A stretch of DNA of 64,000 nucleotides, from positions 620,001 to 684,000 of the forward strand of contig JAULSU010000007.1 in the NCBI GenBank assembly GCA_030512335.1. Reading direction: 5' to 3'. The stretch's first letter is position 1. Each line of letters begins with the position of its first letter. Positions 1-10,462 of the stretch are shown one piece after another. Position numbers and translations under genes: made by a program. The notes under the pieces were generated by a model. The model was given only the letters and a program-made list of their open reading frames with translations, was not told the DNA's origin and made no database searches. The DNA comes from Immersiella caudata (lineage: Eukaryota; Ascomycota; Sordariomycetes; Sordariales; Lasiosphaeriaceae).

Positions 1-59
1 AAAGGCGCGCCTGGAGCATTCTGGGTTACAGCGCTCGCCAGAATCCAGTCAAGCCAAGC

Positions 60-3000
60 ATGGTTGACTTCGCCAGCCAAGTTCGAGTGCAGTGGGTGTT
101 CCTCGCGCCTCATCAAACAAGACGCGCCAGACGAGCGAGGGCGCACATTCTCGACGCCCTCCGGACCTTTGGTTTCAGAAGCCGTCTTTGGAAGGTGGAC
201 ACTCAAGATCTCTACATTACCCACCAGTTTTCCGACCAGACATATAATGGCCTGCCAGGTCCGGGTAGAGGGCCGCCGTCCCAGGCGGACGCGAGGGCAT
301 ACCTGGCAGCCCAGGCTCCAGAAACCTCCGAAATGGAGGTTGAGCAGGCGGAGGTCGAGATGCAGAGACAGTGGAAGAGGTTCCACAAGTATCAGGTATG
401 GCTTTTACTTGGGTATTTTGTTGCTCGCTATGCTGAAGCTCATCAAGGGCTTCGAATTGCAATATCTTCATTTTTCCTTGACCGACCGCAAGGCCATATA
501 TCAAGACACCAGAAATAGGCGACTCTTCCGCGCTCTTGCGGTTCCCCGAGGCGCAAACTCGCTGTGGCACAGCATATCTTACTACAGAGGTAACAGACGT
601 AGCCCTGGGGTCGCTGGGCGCTCAATATTTCATCATTGGGCTGTCAAGGCGAGAATATGGACATACTTCATGCAGACGATCACGGATTCGAGCCTCCCAA
701 GATGGAGAGAATACAACATGTTTCAACACCTCTCCATCCAGCATCACAAGGAGGTAGGTGGCGCAACCTCTTGACCCCTGAACCTAACCCCCTGGTCCGG
801 CTCGTCGCGAGCACAACAGCGAAGCTTGGCTGACATGGATCTCAGAAAAACGAGACTGGACTTGCCCCGTTTGCGCACCAATATGGTGAGCTCAGCTTGG
901 TACGCTCCTTGTACGCCTCTCCCAGCCAAGGCCCTCCCGCATTCCCCCCGTACTACATTCTCTTCGTTATAGCCGACTACTTCAACGTTAGAGTCATCGT
1001 TATGCATCCTGTCCCCGAAGCCTGTGGAACCCATGGCCGGCGGATCATTCAGGAGTACGGGCGCATCGTCCAGCACCGCGGTCTCAACCGTAATTATAAT
1101 TACAACGGGTTTGGTCTCGACTATCGAAAATGTCAGGACTTTTACAAGTACTCCTACACAGTCTTTGGCGCCCCCGACCTCAATTCAACCCCCCTTGGCA
1201 TGGTCAGCGACATCTTCCTCGTCACTGACGACTGGGAGAACTTTGAGCCTGCTGTCCGCGACTGCTGCCAGATGGCGTCGCGGCCTGGGTTCAGGGATAA
1301 CGATCGACGCACGCCGGCGGAGCCCGATTATCACCGAAGAGTCGGTAACGACTGGGAAGATTTACCATACGTTAATCCTCAGACTCGGCAACCCGTGCAA
1401 CATGATGGCAATGTCCACTTCTCACGAGATAACATGGAAGTGCGCCTCAACGTCCGCTATCATAACTTCTGGGAGTACGCCCAGGGCTTTTGGCCTATTC
1501 CCTGGAACATACCACCGAATCCGCATTGGCCATGTCGCATGGCGAGATTCAACTATATAGATCCAAACTTGGCCCAGGGTCAGAACCCCTATCTTGCCGC
1601 GGCGGCCAACGAGCTGGAAGAGAGCGGTGTCAGCGGTATCCCCGCCTCAGCTATCCAGCCTGCCATCAGAGGCGACTTCATCCTCACCAAAGAAATTCTC
1701 GATCGCTTCCATGCCGGCGTCGACATCCCAGGAGAAATGTACACTCTCCCAGACTTCAACGAGCTGAACGGTCCGGTGAACATGCGTATCTTCCCCTCAG
1801 CCTGGGAGCGCCCCGTGTTACCTGGTGTCGTTCTTCCCGAATACACAACCAACTTTGCAGACTACGTCGCCAGAGTCCAGCCGAACCCACCCGCGGTCGA
1901 TTATCCAGTTGCCTGCACGGTCAATGGTCAATTTGCCCAACGCAGAGATGGTATGTCCGATTTTTGCTCTTTTCACCCCATTTGTTCTTCTTACGCCGTT
2001 ATCCGGGGAAGAAGAGCGCCTTCGTGAGACCTCCCAAGACACCTAAGAATATTCTTTACAGGAAGATGATATTAGCTCACACTTGTCACTAGATATCAAT
2101 TTTTACAAAATCCACGACTACTCTCAACCCCAGCCCGCTGTAGGTTATAAACCTCAGCCCATTCCAAACGAGCAGTGGCGCTTCGGCCCGAGACCAGAGG
2201 GTATCGTTCGTCAAGTCATCAAGGCGAAAGATCGCGGGTTGATGAACATGCAGCTGGATGATCCGTTTATAGAGTTCGGGCTCAAGGAGGTCGAGTGGGG
2301 TTGCGCAAGTGGTGGACAGGAGGTGGCAAGGGCACTAGTGAGGAGGGATGTGGATGACGAAGACGAGAATGGCGGAGAGTTTGATGCTGGGATTTGGGAT
2401 GATATGGTTGAAATAGAGGTAATTGGGGCTGGGGTGAGCGGGGACCCTGTTATGAGGGGGGACCCCAATGCTCATGCTCGTCCTCCAGCACCAGCAGCTG
2501 CCAGACAACAAGACGGACAACAAGGCCAGGCCCAACAAGGGGCCGTTCAAGGAGGTTCAGGTGGGAACCCGGGAGGAAATGTCGGTCGTGGTGGCAGTAT
2601 CCAGGGTGGATTCGCCCAGAATTGGGATCGCACTCGCTCAATAAGGCCAGCCACACAACAGGAACACCAGACACGTCAGCGGCAGCTGGCGCAGCAAGGG
2701 CAAGGCAGATGGCCACGCGCAGCCACTCCCGGCAGACCGTTTCAGAATGCCGATGGGACCGATGACGCTCAGCCCCGAAGCTCTCCCACCACTGAAGGAC
2801 AATCTTCATCACCCGGATTGAGTGATAATGGAAATCAATCCTCATCTCCTGCGAACCCTTCAAGCAGCCCCCTTTACCCCGCATACCAACCCCCGGCCGT
2901 CCCCAACACCATCCAACCCCCGGGGAGCCCAACCAGCCCGATACCCTCAGACGTCACCTCCGGTCTCGCATCGACTTCAGATCCGCCGACCGAAGAAACC

Positions 3001-3411
3001 TCCCGTGCGTCGGGTACAGGAGGGGAGAACACTGACAGCGATCAAAGCCGGCACAGCGGATCAAGCGACAACCCCGCCGGGGACGAAGGAAGCATCGACG
3101 GTGATCCAACCCGGGACGACGGATCGAACGACAACCCCCCTGACGACGGAGGAGAAGGCGCTGGACAAGCATCGACTGGAGTTGGCGCCGACCAGGGTTT
3201 AGACGATCCCTACAACTTGTCGGATGAGGATGTGGAGAGGCAGCGTCAGCGCCAGGATGATAAAGCGGCTCATTTGTCGAACACTGCTCAGGGGGCTGCT
3301 CAGGGTGTAGATGGGGCGGTAGGTGAGGGAGGAGCTGATGGAGCAGCTGAGGGATCAGACAAGGGATCAGATGAGGCGGTAGTTGAGGGAACAGATGAGC
3401 GGAGTTCCTAG
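60..3411 (+). CDS. OTU-like large protein with disordered C-terminal half; catalytic Cys apparently Ser
   Basis: Four exons join in frame: 60-395, 493-753, 846-1950 and about 2066-3411, giving about 1015 aa. The introns have GTATGG, GTAGGT and GTATGT donors, and the second has a CTGAC branch site. The third acceptor (AAG at 2065) is the only nearby one that keeps the frame. Residues ~135-150 (GANSLWHSISYY) resemble the OTU cysteine-protease block D-G-x-C-L-W, but Ser stands where the nucleophile Cys belongs and Gly where Asp belongs. Downstream, LAPFAHQYGEL and ADYFNVRVIVM fit the middle of an OTU fold. From about residue 700 the protein is Gln/Gly, then Ser/Pro/Asp rich and probably disordered. 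The frame has no stop upstream of 60 inside the window, so the true start may lie further left. Family assignment is inference by eye. A fungus-specific OTU relative or pseudo-protease is the best guess. Confidence 0.55.
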
Positions 3412-4298
3412 TCGAGGAGCGGGGTGGTCTGGTTGTTTTCTTCCTTGGACCGAGTGGTGTTATGGCGTAAATTTCCTACGATGGGATGGGTCGGGTTACT
3501 GTATCGAAAGCGGGGGTCTGGCTTGGTTATCTGCCTTTCTTTGGTTCTTGTTCCTTGAATGGATGGACTTTGCTTTGCTTCAAAATTGCTTCTTGTCTAG
3601 AGGGAAGCTGGTTACGCCTGCGAGATGTTTGACCAAACTGTGATCGTTGTCCACTTTCCTCTGATTTTTTGTAAAATGAAGTTCTCACTGTAACTCACAA
3701 TCCCCTGACGGTGCCATAGAGAGGCCTTCCACAATCCAAGCCTCCAGGCTTACAACAGGGGGATAACTCCGCCTCGACCGGCTTGGTTACCCATCAATGT
3801 TCCTTGATGCACACAACAAAGCCATCTCCCTATCTCCATCTCCCTATCTCCATCTCCCTATCTCCGAATGTACGTTCTCCATCTACAACTCACAAGGCCC
3901 GACTCTAACTCCGACACCAATTAGCTCCCGGTTACACAACATCAAAGGATGGCTTGGCTTCCCGGCTGGGAGATCCAAGTCCAATGGCTTGCTGCCGCTG
4001 ATCCTCTAACGAATGGACCAATAGCATGCCATTCTGATGTACATCAACATCGAGAAGCTGCCGCGATTAATCAGCTATCGCATCGGACTCTCGCGGTTCC
4101 CATCTCAGCTCCAGAGCTCGCTACGATGACCAATTCACGTTTTAGGAGATGTCTGCCTGCTCAGAGGTAGACATCATGATGTAGAGATAATGGTCCGTAG
4201 GAAATTCGGTATAGCTGTCACCTAGCTCCTTGCAACACGCTTCATATTAGCCCCTTCTCTCCAGCCCATCCCTCTCGCTAGCCCAACTACAGCCCACC
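3412..4298. other. Intergenic stretch with a short tandem repeat
   Basis: No ORF here looks coding. It holds the 3' flank of the OTU-like gene, a three-copy 14-bp repeat at 3822-3863, and the promoter side of the broken amidohydrolase. Confidence 0.6.
3822..3863. repeat. Tandem repeat, 3 x 14 bp
   Basis: The pyrimidine-rich unit CCATCTCCCTATCT is repeated three times without mismatch, followed by a partial copy. Confidence 0.9.
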
Positions 4299-5853
4299 AT
4301 GCTCACCACCCTCCTCCTCCTCCTCCATCTCCTCTCTCTCCCCCTCACAGACGCCTCCATCCTCTTCACCCACGGTACCCTCATCACCTTCAACCGCACC
4401 GCCTATTCACTCTCCGTCCTCCGAAACGCCTCCCTCCTCGTAGCCAACAACGTCATCTCTAACAGCTTCCCAAGCGCCACCCCCCCCAGATCTCCTCCCG
4501 CCAGACACCGAAGTCGTCGACATATCCAATTACATCCTCACACCCGGATTCATCGACACCCACCGATACAGCTAGCAGACGGCGTATAAAACCCTCGGTT
4601 CTAACACCACGCTCGTGGAGTACTTTTTCCGCTACGACGAATTAGCTTCTGCGGGACTCTTGATGGCCGAGGATGTCTGCCTGGGCCAGCTTGCTGGTAT
4701 CTATGAAGGACTTAACGCGGGTGTGACTACCGTGCTGGACCACGCGCGCATCATATCTGGTCTGACGAGACCAGCAAAGCTGGGGCACGCGCGTCAGTTG
4801 ACTCGGGGGGGGGGGGGGGGGGGGGAAGATATTTTGGAGTTATGCGTTCCATCCGCTTGATGGGTGCTCCTTCGAGGCGCAAGTTTTCTTCCTTTCGGGA
4901 CATCGCGGTGGATTCCCCAGTGGTTGGCTCGTCTACGATGTCGATCGGGATCGCATACGATACCTTCCATCCCGATGGAAACACGACGCAGATCGACACA
5001 TTGAGGTCTTTGATATCCGAGTTCAATACCTCCGTTCTCACCACGCACGTGTTGTCTGGTCCATGGGGCGCTGAGAATATGCCGCTGGCGGTTCTCAACT
5101 TGGGGATACTTTCACTTGACCTGCCCATTGTGTTTTCGCACGCATCGTTGATATCGGCATACGACTTCCAGCTTCTTCGAAGATATAACCAACACATCTC
5201 AATCACCTCCGAGTCAGAGACGCATTTCGGGCAGACGAACTCGGTGAGCCACCGCATCCAAGACCAGGCAGCGCTCGGGGTAGACACGCATTTCACCTTT
5301 TCGAGCGATATCGTTACGCAGGCGAGGGTTTGGCTTCATGAAGTCCGTCGGAGGGGGTACGATCCCGTGCTGGAGAGGTATGAGTTGCTACGGAACAACC
5401 CCAATGAGTGTGAACCAAGCTTTTCTACTAACCACGCGGCAGGGAGGCCTGGCGCTGCATCGGGAGGACCTTGGGGTGATTGAGGTTGGTGCCAAGGCAG
5501 ACTTGGTGGTTTGGGACGGGCTTCGCCGAGAATGCTGGGGTGGGAATGATCCTGTTGCGGCGGTGATGCTCCATGCGAGTGTTGGAGACGTGAAGCATGT
5601 TGTCGTTGGCGGCATGTGAAAAAAGAGAGACGGGAAGATTGCTGACGCGTGGTACGATGAGCTGAAGAAACGATTCTTGGCCAGCGCGAAGAGGTTACAG
5701 ACGGTGTTGATTGAATCAGCGTCCGAAGCGCCCAAGAAGGGAGACGCTTGGGCGTTCAGCGGGTATCCTGTTGGGACAGCTGAGACCATAGATACGCTCA
5801 GAGGAAACGGGATCGGCTATGGCGAGTTTTTTTTGGATGCAAGCGAGAGCTAG
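4299..5853 (+). pseudogene. Broken secreted amidohydrolase (COG0402/chlorohydrolase-like)
   Basis: The ATG at 4299 opens a clear signal peptide (MLTTLLLLLHLLSLPLTDA). It is followed by amidohydrolase strands and, after a frame change, by TPGFIDTHRY. The intact family has a metal-binding HxH (THRH) and a Trp here. This copy has Tyr (4567-4569) and a TAG stop (4573-4575). Homology continues in other frames through AAGLYE-like, LDHA, HHIWSDETSKAG, FWSYAFHPLDG, a central TIM-barrel region and a C-terminal GLALHREDLGVIEVGAKADL block. Frame changes occur at a C8 run (4480-4487), an extra CG near 4747, a G21 run (4805-4825), about 4885 and about 5396. A second nonsense codon, TGA, lies at 5617-5619, after which coding-like sequence runs to the TAG at 5851-5853. 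At least seven lesions make this a pseudogene. Some homopolymer shifts could be sequencing error, but the substitutions could not. Confidence 0.85.
4805..4825. repeat. Poly-G run of 21
   Basis: Twenty-one consecutive G inside the broken amidohydrolase. The frame before it (HHIWSDETSKAG) and after it (KIFWSYAFHP) do not match through this length, so it is one of the breaking lesions or an assembly artefact. Confidence 0.9.
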
Positions 5854-5913
5854 GCATTGCTTGTAGCCCGACTAGCTTCTATGTTTGATCCTGGTTGACG
5901 CTAGACCCGCTAC

Positions 5914-6944
5914 TTAATTGGCCTTGGCCTTCCAATTCGAGCTTCTCTTCCGGAAACCCATGATAGCCGAAGAGGCGATCTGCACTTGAGCGTATGCCTC
6001 ATCCAAGGCCTTGCTTGCCGTCCCGATGAAATCCCTGGGGCAGAAACCTTTTCCCCAGGACTTTCCCTTTCGCCTCAAAGCACGGATATGCCAGAAAATG
6101 GATCCCTACCGGGTTAGAGATGATAAATGTCCGCCTGAATGGCTCGCACCAGGATTGGACTACTCACATCATAAATCCTCCGCATATCCTCCTTGCTGAC
6201 CCTGCCGTTCTCCTGGGCTAACAGAAACGTAGTCCCAAACTCAAAGACCCCTGCACCCCACTACCACACACCGTTAGCCCCCCATCCACGCAATAGAAAA
6301 CGATACCCTACGCCAAAAGGGTCCATGGCCACCCGATGTCCCGCAATCATATTCCAAAGCTCCCAAGCCGAGAGCGACCCCCTGCCGCCAACATCCCACT
6401 TGGCGAACATATCCTCAAAGGCCTGCGGGACGAAGCGGCCCTCCCGATCGTACGTCCCCGAGTCGGAGCCGTGCTTTGCTTTGTGGATGCCGCCCACAAA
6501 CAACCTGAACCTCGGGTCGGGAATGTAGGAGTATGCCAAACGCGTCGGGTAGGAGAAGCAGAGATGGATAATGAACATGGCGAAGAGCGAGAAGAGGAAG
6601 TTGAAGCCGATCTCGCGGAAACCGACGTAGGTGTTCCAGGGACAGATTTGGCCGTCGCAGTCGCGGTCCCAGAAGAGGATGTGTTGTTGGAGGACGGTCT
6701 AGAGATAGGGAGTTAGAGAGGGATTTTGTGTGGGGGTGTACAGTACACGTACGTAGTCTTCAAACTGCTCGGTGTATTCGTCGATTCCTTCGGGGTGTTC
6801 GGCTGAGACTGCGACGTTTGCACGCGCAATGGCGGGTTTTCGGATCGAGGCATCCGCGTAGACGGCCTGCTGCCGTTTGGTGACGCCGCATTGCGCAGCA
6901 ACCGTGTCGATGTCAACCATAGCGCTGCCTAGTCCGTTGGACAT
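5914..6944 (-). CDS. Caleosin (lipid-droplet EF-hand peroxygenase family)
   Basis: Four exons on the minus strand: 6944-6753, 6698-6302, 6250-6168 and 6105-5914, giving 287 aa. Caleosins bind Ca2+ through one EF-hand, sit on lipid droplets or membranes, and many are haem peroxygenases acting on fatty-acid hydroperoxides. Seen here are a His just before the EF-hand (QQHILF), the loop DRDCDGQICPW at about residue 75, the caleosin segment NTYVGFREIGFNFLFSLFAM, a hydrophobic stretch with IIHL, then FRLFVGGIHKAKHGSDSGTY and HRVAMDPFG. Residues FEFGTTFLLAQENG and the C-terminal GSIFWHIRALR are in the usual order. The donor of intron 3 (GTTTTC at 6301) is weak. It was chosen because it keeps the frame and the spacing between MDPFG and FEFG, and a CTAAC branch site follows. 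No missing key residue was noticed. Confidence 0.88.
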
Positions 6945-7877
6945 TGGGAGCGTTGTTGTCGGGATTGCGGTTTGGTGAAGACCGCAAGGGGCAGCGGGGA
7001 AGTCAGACGCAGGTTGGTGATGTCATGGCTGAGCAGGGCTCCACATCAAATACGGTCTCACTGATGTCCATTAGGACTCTTGTGGTTGCGTTGATAAGCG
7101 GCCTTTGTTTTGGCTACAATACATTGTGGCCGTAAATTACGCAGAATGAAGTTGAAAATGCCGAGGTAATGAGTCAAGACATCGTTACTTGGTGGTTGGA
7201 ATGGAACAGGCAACGCCAATGACTCGAAGATGAAACCTGTCTGCTGTTTTCAAGGCCGTCTCTGATGTCATCACAGCTATATTCTCTCGCTCAAAATCAT
7301 AATAAAGGTCTTTATTTTGAAATACGAACTGTTGGATACACAAAAACCATGCCCGGTATCAACAAACAAACAAAGAGGTGGGGCTTGTACAACATTCCCA
7401 TCCATCATTCTGGATCACCATCGACGATCATCTTAACTCTGTTGGACAACCTGGAAAACCACAGAAAACCCATACCTTGAACAGCACGGTCAGTTTCAGT
7501 CATCAGCTTAATTGCAAGCAAATTCCAGTTGTGCATGTAACTGACGTCTAAAAACAGAATACGCCGTCTGCGCGTTGAAACACGATGCGTATGATCAGCC
7601 CCTATACTCGTCGGCGCCATGACAATTTTTTCTTGGCAACCAAACAACACCACCCCAGAAGCCCGGGTTTCAGCCCATCCTCACCTTGAAGATGCCTCTC
7701 TCGCTTTGCGCATAAAGAACAAATCGGATCACGCTACCAGAAACTGATTCAAACGGTACCGATCAGCCTGTGCGGCGCGTGCCGTCCTGTCAGAGTGCTC
7801 TTTATGTTGGTCTCCGCCATTGTTTCCGATTGTCTTCTTCCCAACCTCACCACCTCGGAGAATAATCGCCAGACGCC
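6945..7877. other. Intergenic stretch, divergent promoters
   Basis: This lies between the divergently transcribed caleosin and GH5-like genes. Only short ORFs without family resemblance are present. Confidence 0.5.
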
Positions 7878-9095
7878 ATGCTCGTGAATGTCATCACATC
7901 CTTTGCCTTCGCTGGGCTAACCGCGGCACGGGTGCAGTTCATCGTATGCAGCCAGCATCTCGGAATGATCGCTCTCAACTGACATCGGCTTCTCAGGGCG
8001 CGAGCATCACAGGCGGTGATCCCCAATGCACAGCAGTGAGTACCACGATCCAGCAACCGACATCGCTAACGTCTCAGGGAGCCTGTCCGCCAACCTCTGG
8101 CGAGGCCCAAATGGAGCACTTCGCCAAGGACAACATGATGAACCTGTTCCGCCTGCGTATGCTTCCCCCAACTTCTCGCGATCTCCTCTAACAGGCCCAG
8201 CTATCTCCTCGCAATCCTTCGCCAGCGACAGCCAAAGCTACGACCGCCTCGTCCAATCCTGCATCGCCACCGGCGCTTCTTGCCTCCTATCCATCACCTC
8301 CGCCCTCTCAAACACCACCAACACCTCCTCAGCCTCCCTCTGGACTCAACTAGCAACCAAATACTCCAGCACCCCAAGCATCCTCTTCGAACTCTCCTCC
8401 GACTCTTCCACCATCCTCCAAACCCTCATCACCACCATCCGCACCACCGGCGCCACCAACCCCATCCTCCTCCCCGCTACTAACTCCCCTCCCAACCTCA
8501 CCCCCCTCCTCTCCCTAACCAACCCCGATGGTACGACCTCCAACCTCCACCTCGCCCTCCACGCGTTCCTCGACGCCGACTGCACAACCAACAACACCGC
8601 CACCCTGACCGAAGTCGCTTCCGTCCTCCGCACAGCCGGACGCAAGGCGGTCATCACCGAGACGGGCGCCGCACCGGGAAATCCACTCTGCCTAGTGCGT
8701 TTCTGCGAGCAAAATAAGTTTGTCAACGACAACCCGGATGTATTCATGGGGCTGGTGAGCTGGGGTGCAGGGGGGGCTGAGACTGAGCCCGAGGCGCTGT
8801 TGAGTCAGACGCCGTTGTGGGAGGGGGGAAGGTTGGTGGATCAGCCGTTGATGGCGCAGTGTGTGGTTGGGACGTGGATTGGGAGCACGGTTGGAGGTGA
8901 GTACATGGGTGGCAGTTGTGAGAGTGTGGGTTTTGAGCTAACGGATGTGGTATAGTATCGAAGCTGTTGCAGATTGGGGAGCCGGAGAAGACGGGCGTGA
9001 CAGTTGACGCGCCGCGGAGCGGGTCTGCGAGGTTGTCAGTTCCGTGTTGGGTTGTGGCGTCGGTTTTGTATTTCGGGATTAGCGGGTTGCTTTGA
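7878..9095 (+). CDS. GH5 (subfamily 5-like) protein, probably GPI-anchored, acid/base motif lost
   Basis: Five exons: 7878-7943, 7997-8035, 8078-8156, 8195-8896 and 8956-9095, giving 341 aa with all phases consistent. It has an N-terminal signal peptide (MLVNVITSFAFAGLTAARVQF). The blocks MEHFAKDNMMNLFRL, YDRLVQSCIATGASCLL, LTNPDGTTSNLHLALH and VFMGLVSWGAG match the order of fungal GH5 endoglucanases. The nucleophile block is present as ITETGA (Glu codon 8659-8661). The acid/base block, normally N-E-P after the strand following ASKY, reads ILFELSSDSS (about 8379-8408), and the conserved HNYAR is replaced by TSALSN. The C-terminus ends in a hydrophobic tail (SVPCWVVASVLYFGISGLL) typical of GPI signals. 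The protein is secreted or wall-bound and probably catalytically dead. A sugar-binding or wall role is inference. Confidence 0.72.
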
Positions 9096-10462
9096 CCGCG
9101 TTGTGGGGTCAAGAGGACGGCGAATCACTGATGTAAGGTAGAGTTTAAAAAGAGACGATAGGGTGGGAGGTGTGACGATACCCATGGGTTCATTCTGGCT
9201 GCGGTGTAAAATACATGTACGATACCGCTTATCGTTTATTTCTCAGGGCAAATCCGAGAATCTTAAAGACCAACGCATTTCCGCCGCCACCAGACGGCGA
9301 TTCCACTGGTATACCTCATCCCTAGACCTTTCCGGCGTCGCGATATTCCCCTGCTCGCCAAGCCCTACACCTCCGGCGTGTTTGTCGATATCTGAAGCCC
9401 CGAAAAAAACCCTTCAACACCCTGTGGCGATAAAGTACCCCCACTCTGTCGGGGCGATGAGGGATGGGCTAAGAGAGACGTCGCTCTTTCAACGGTGTAC
9501 CTTGGGCGCTTGGTTGGGTAGCTTGAGCCCATAGGATTGCCGGGACCATTGCGGCTGCGGTTCCGGTAGAAGCGGTTCAGAGGTTTGCTGATAGTCCTTC
9601 CGCCATTTCGGAGGTGGGCTCTGGTCGGCGTCTCTGGGGCGCTTACGCCGGGCAGTGTGCACTGTTTCTGCTTCGGTCTCAACGTCGCAGTGCTGCTGTA
9701 CCGCCCCTGGGTAATTAAGTTTCCTGCCATGGTGAAGATTGCGACTCGGCTGAGGTCCGAGACGTCGAGGGTCTCTCCAGTTTGTTGTAACGGGACGAGG
9801 TACAATGCGCCTGAGGCCGTTGTATGTGCCAAAGAAGGGTCCATGGATACTGAAGAGGCGTTGCTGCAGCTTTCGAGCGCCTCTATGGGCTCGCAGGAAG
9901 CGTTGAGGATAAATTCTCTTCGATCATAGTATCCATAATGAGGCCGCGCATCAGGATGGTGAAGTCGTCTGAATGCCTGATTTTAAGGTGATCAAGGACA
10001 TGGCCGTGGAAGAACATCTCTCCCCAAACTTCCAATGGCATCTATAGGAAGCATAAGGGCAGTAGAACAGACGTTGGTGGTTCCCGTAACCGGTGGGCGA
10101 CTGGGCGAGGCACCAACCAGGTTGTGGCGCATGGAGTTGCCAGGATGCCTCGTGATTTTGCAAAAATGCCTCCCCAATAAAGGCCCAGGGGTGTGAATAA
10201 AGGCGTGCAGCCGATCGATGGTCAAAGGTACGGCCGCATCCATGGGGGCAATTGGATGGGTGAACATTGTCGCGTACCCCTTCGTCGTCGCTCATCCTAG
10301 GCCACAGTCCAAAAATGTTGTAAGCGGTACGAAAACGCATCTTTCTTGGCAAGCGCTGTTGAAAACTGATAAAAGCAAATCAATGATCTCGGCAAGCGGT
10401 CGAACGATGTTGGATGGAAAGTGAATCAATTAGGTAGGTAATAAGGTACCTGGGTAATTTCT
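9096..10462. other. Long intergenic stretch, no recognisable gene
   Basis: Open frames occur on the minus strand (9365-9844 and 9951-10352) but show no family motif, signal peptide or splice logic that joins them. They may be chance ORFs or remnants. Confidence 0.4.

Noticed and set aside
4299..5853. Strong RIP footprint over the amidohydrolase remnant
   Set aside because: A few substitutions fit RIP, but base composition is not visibly shifted and most lesions are indels, so RIP is not claimed.
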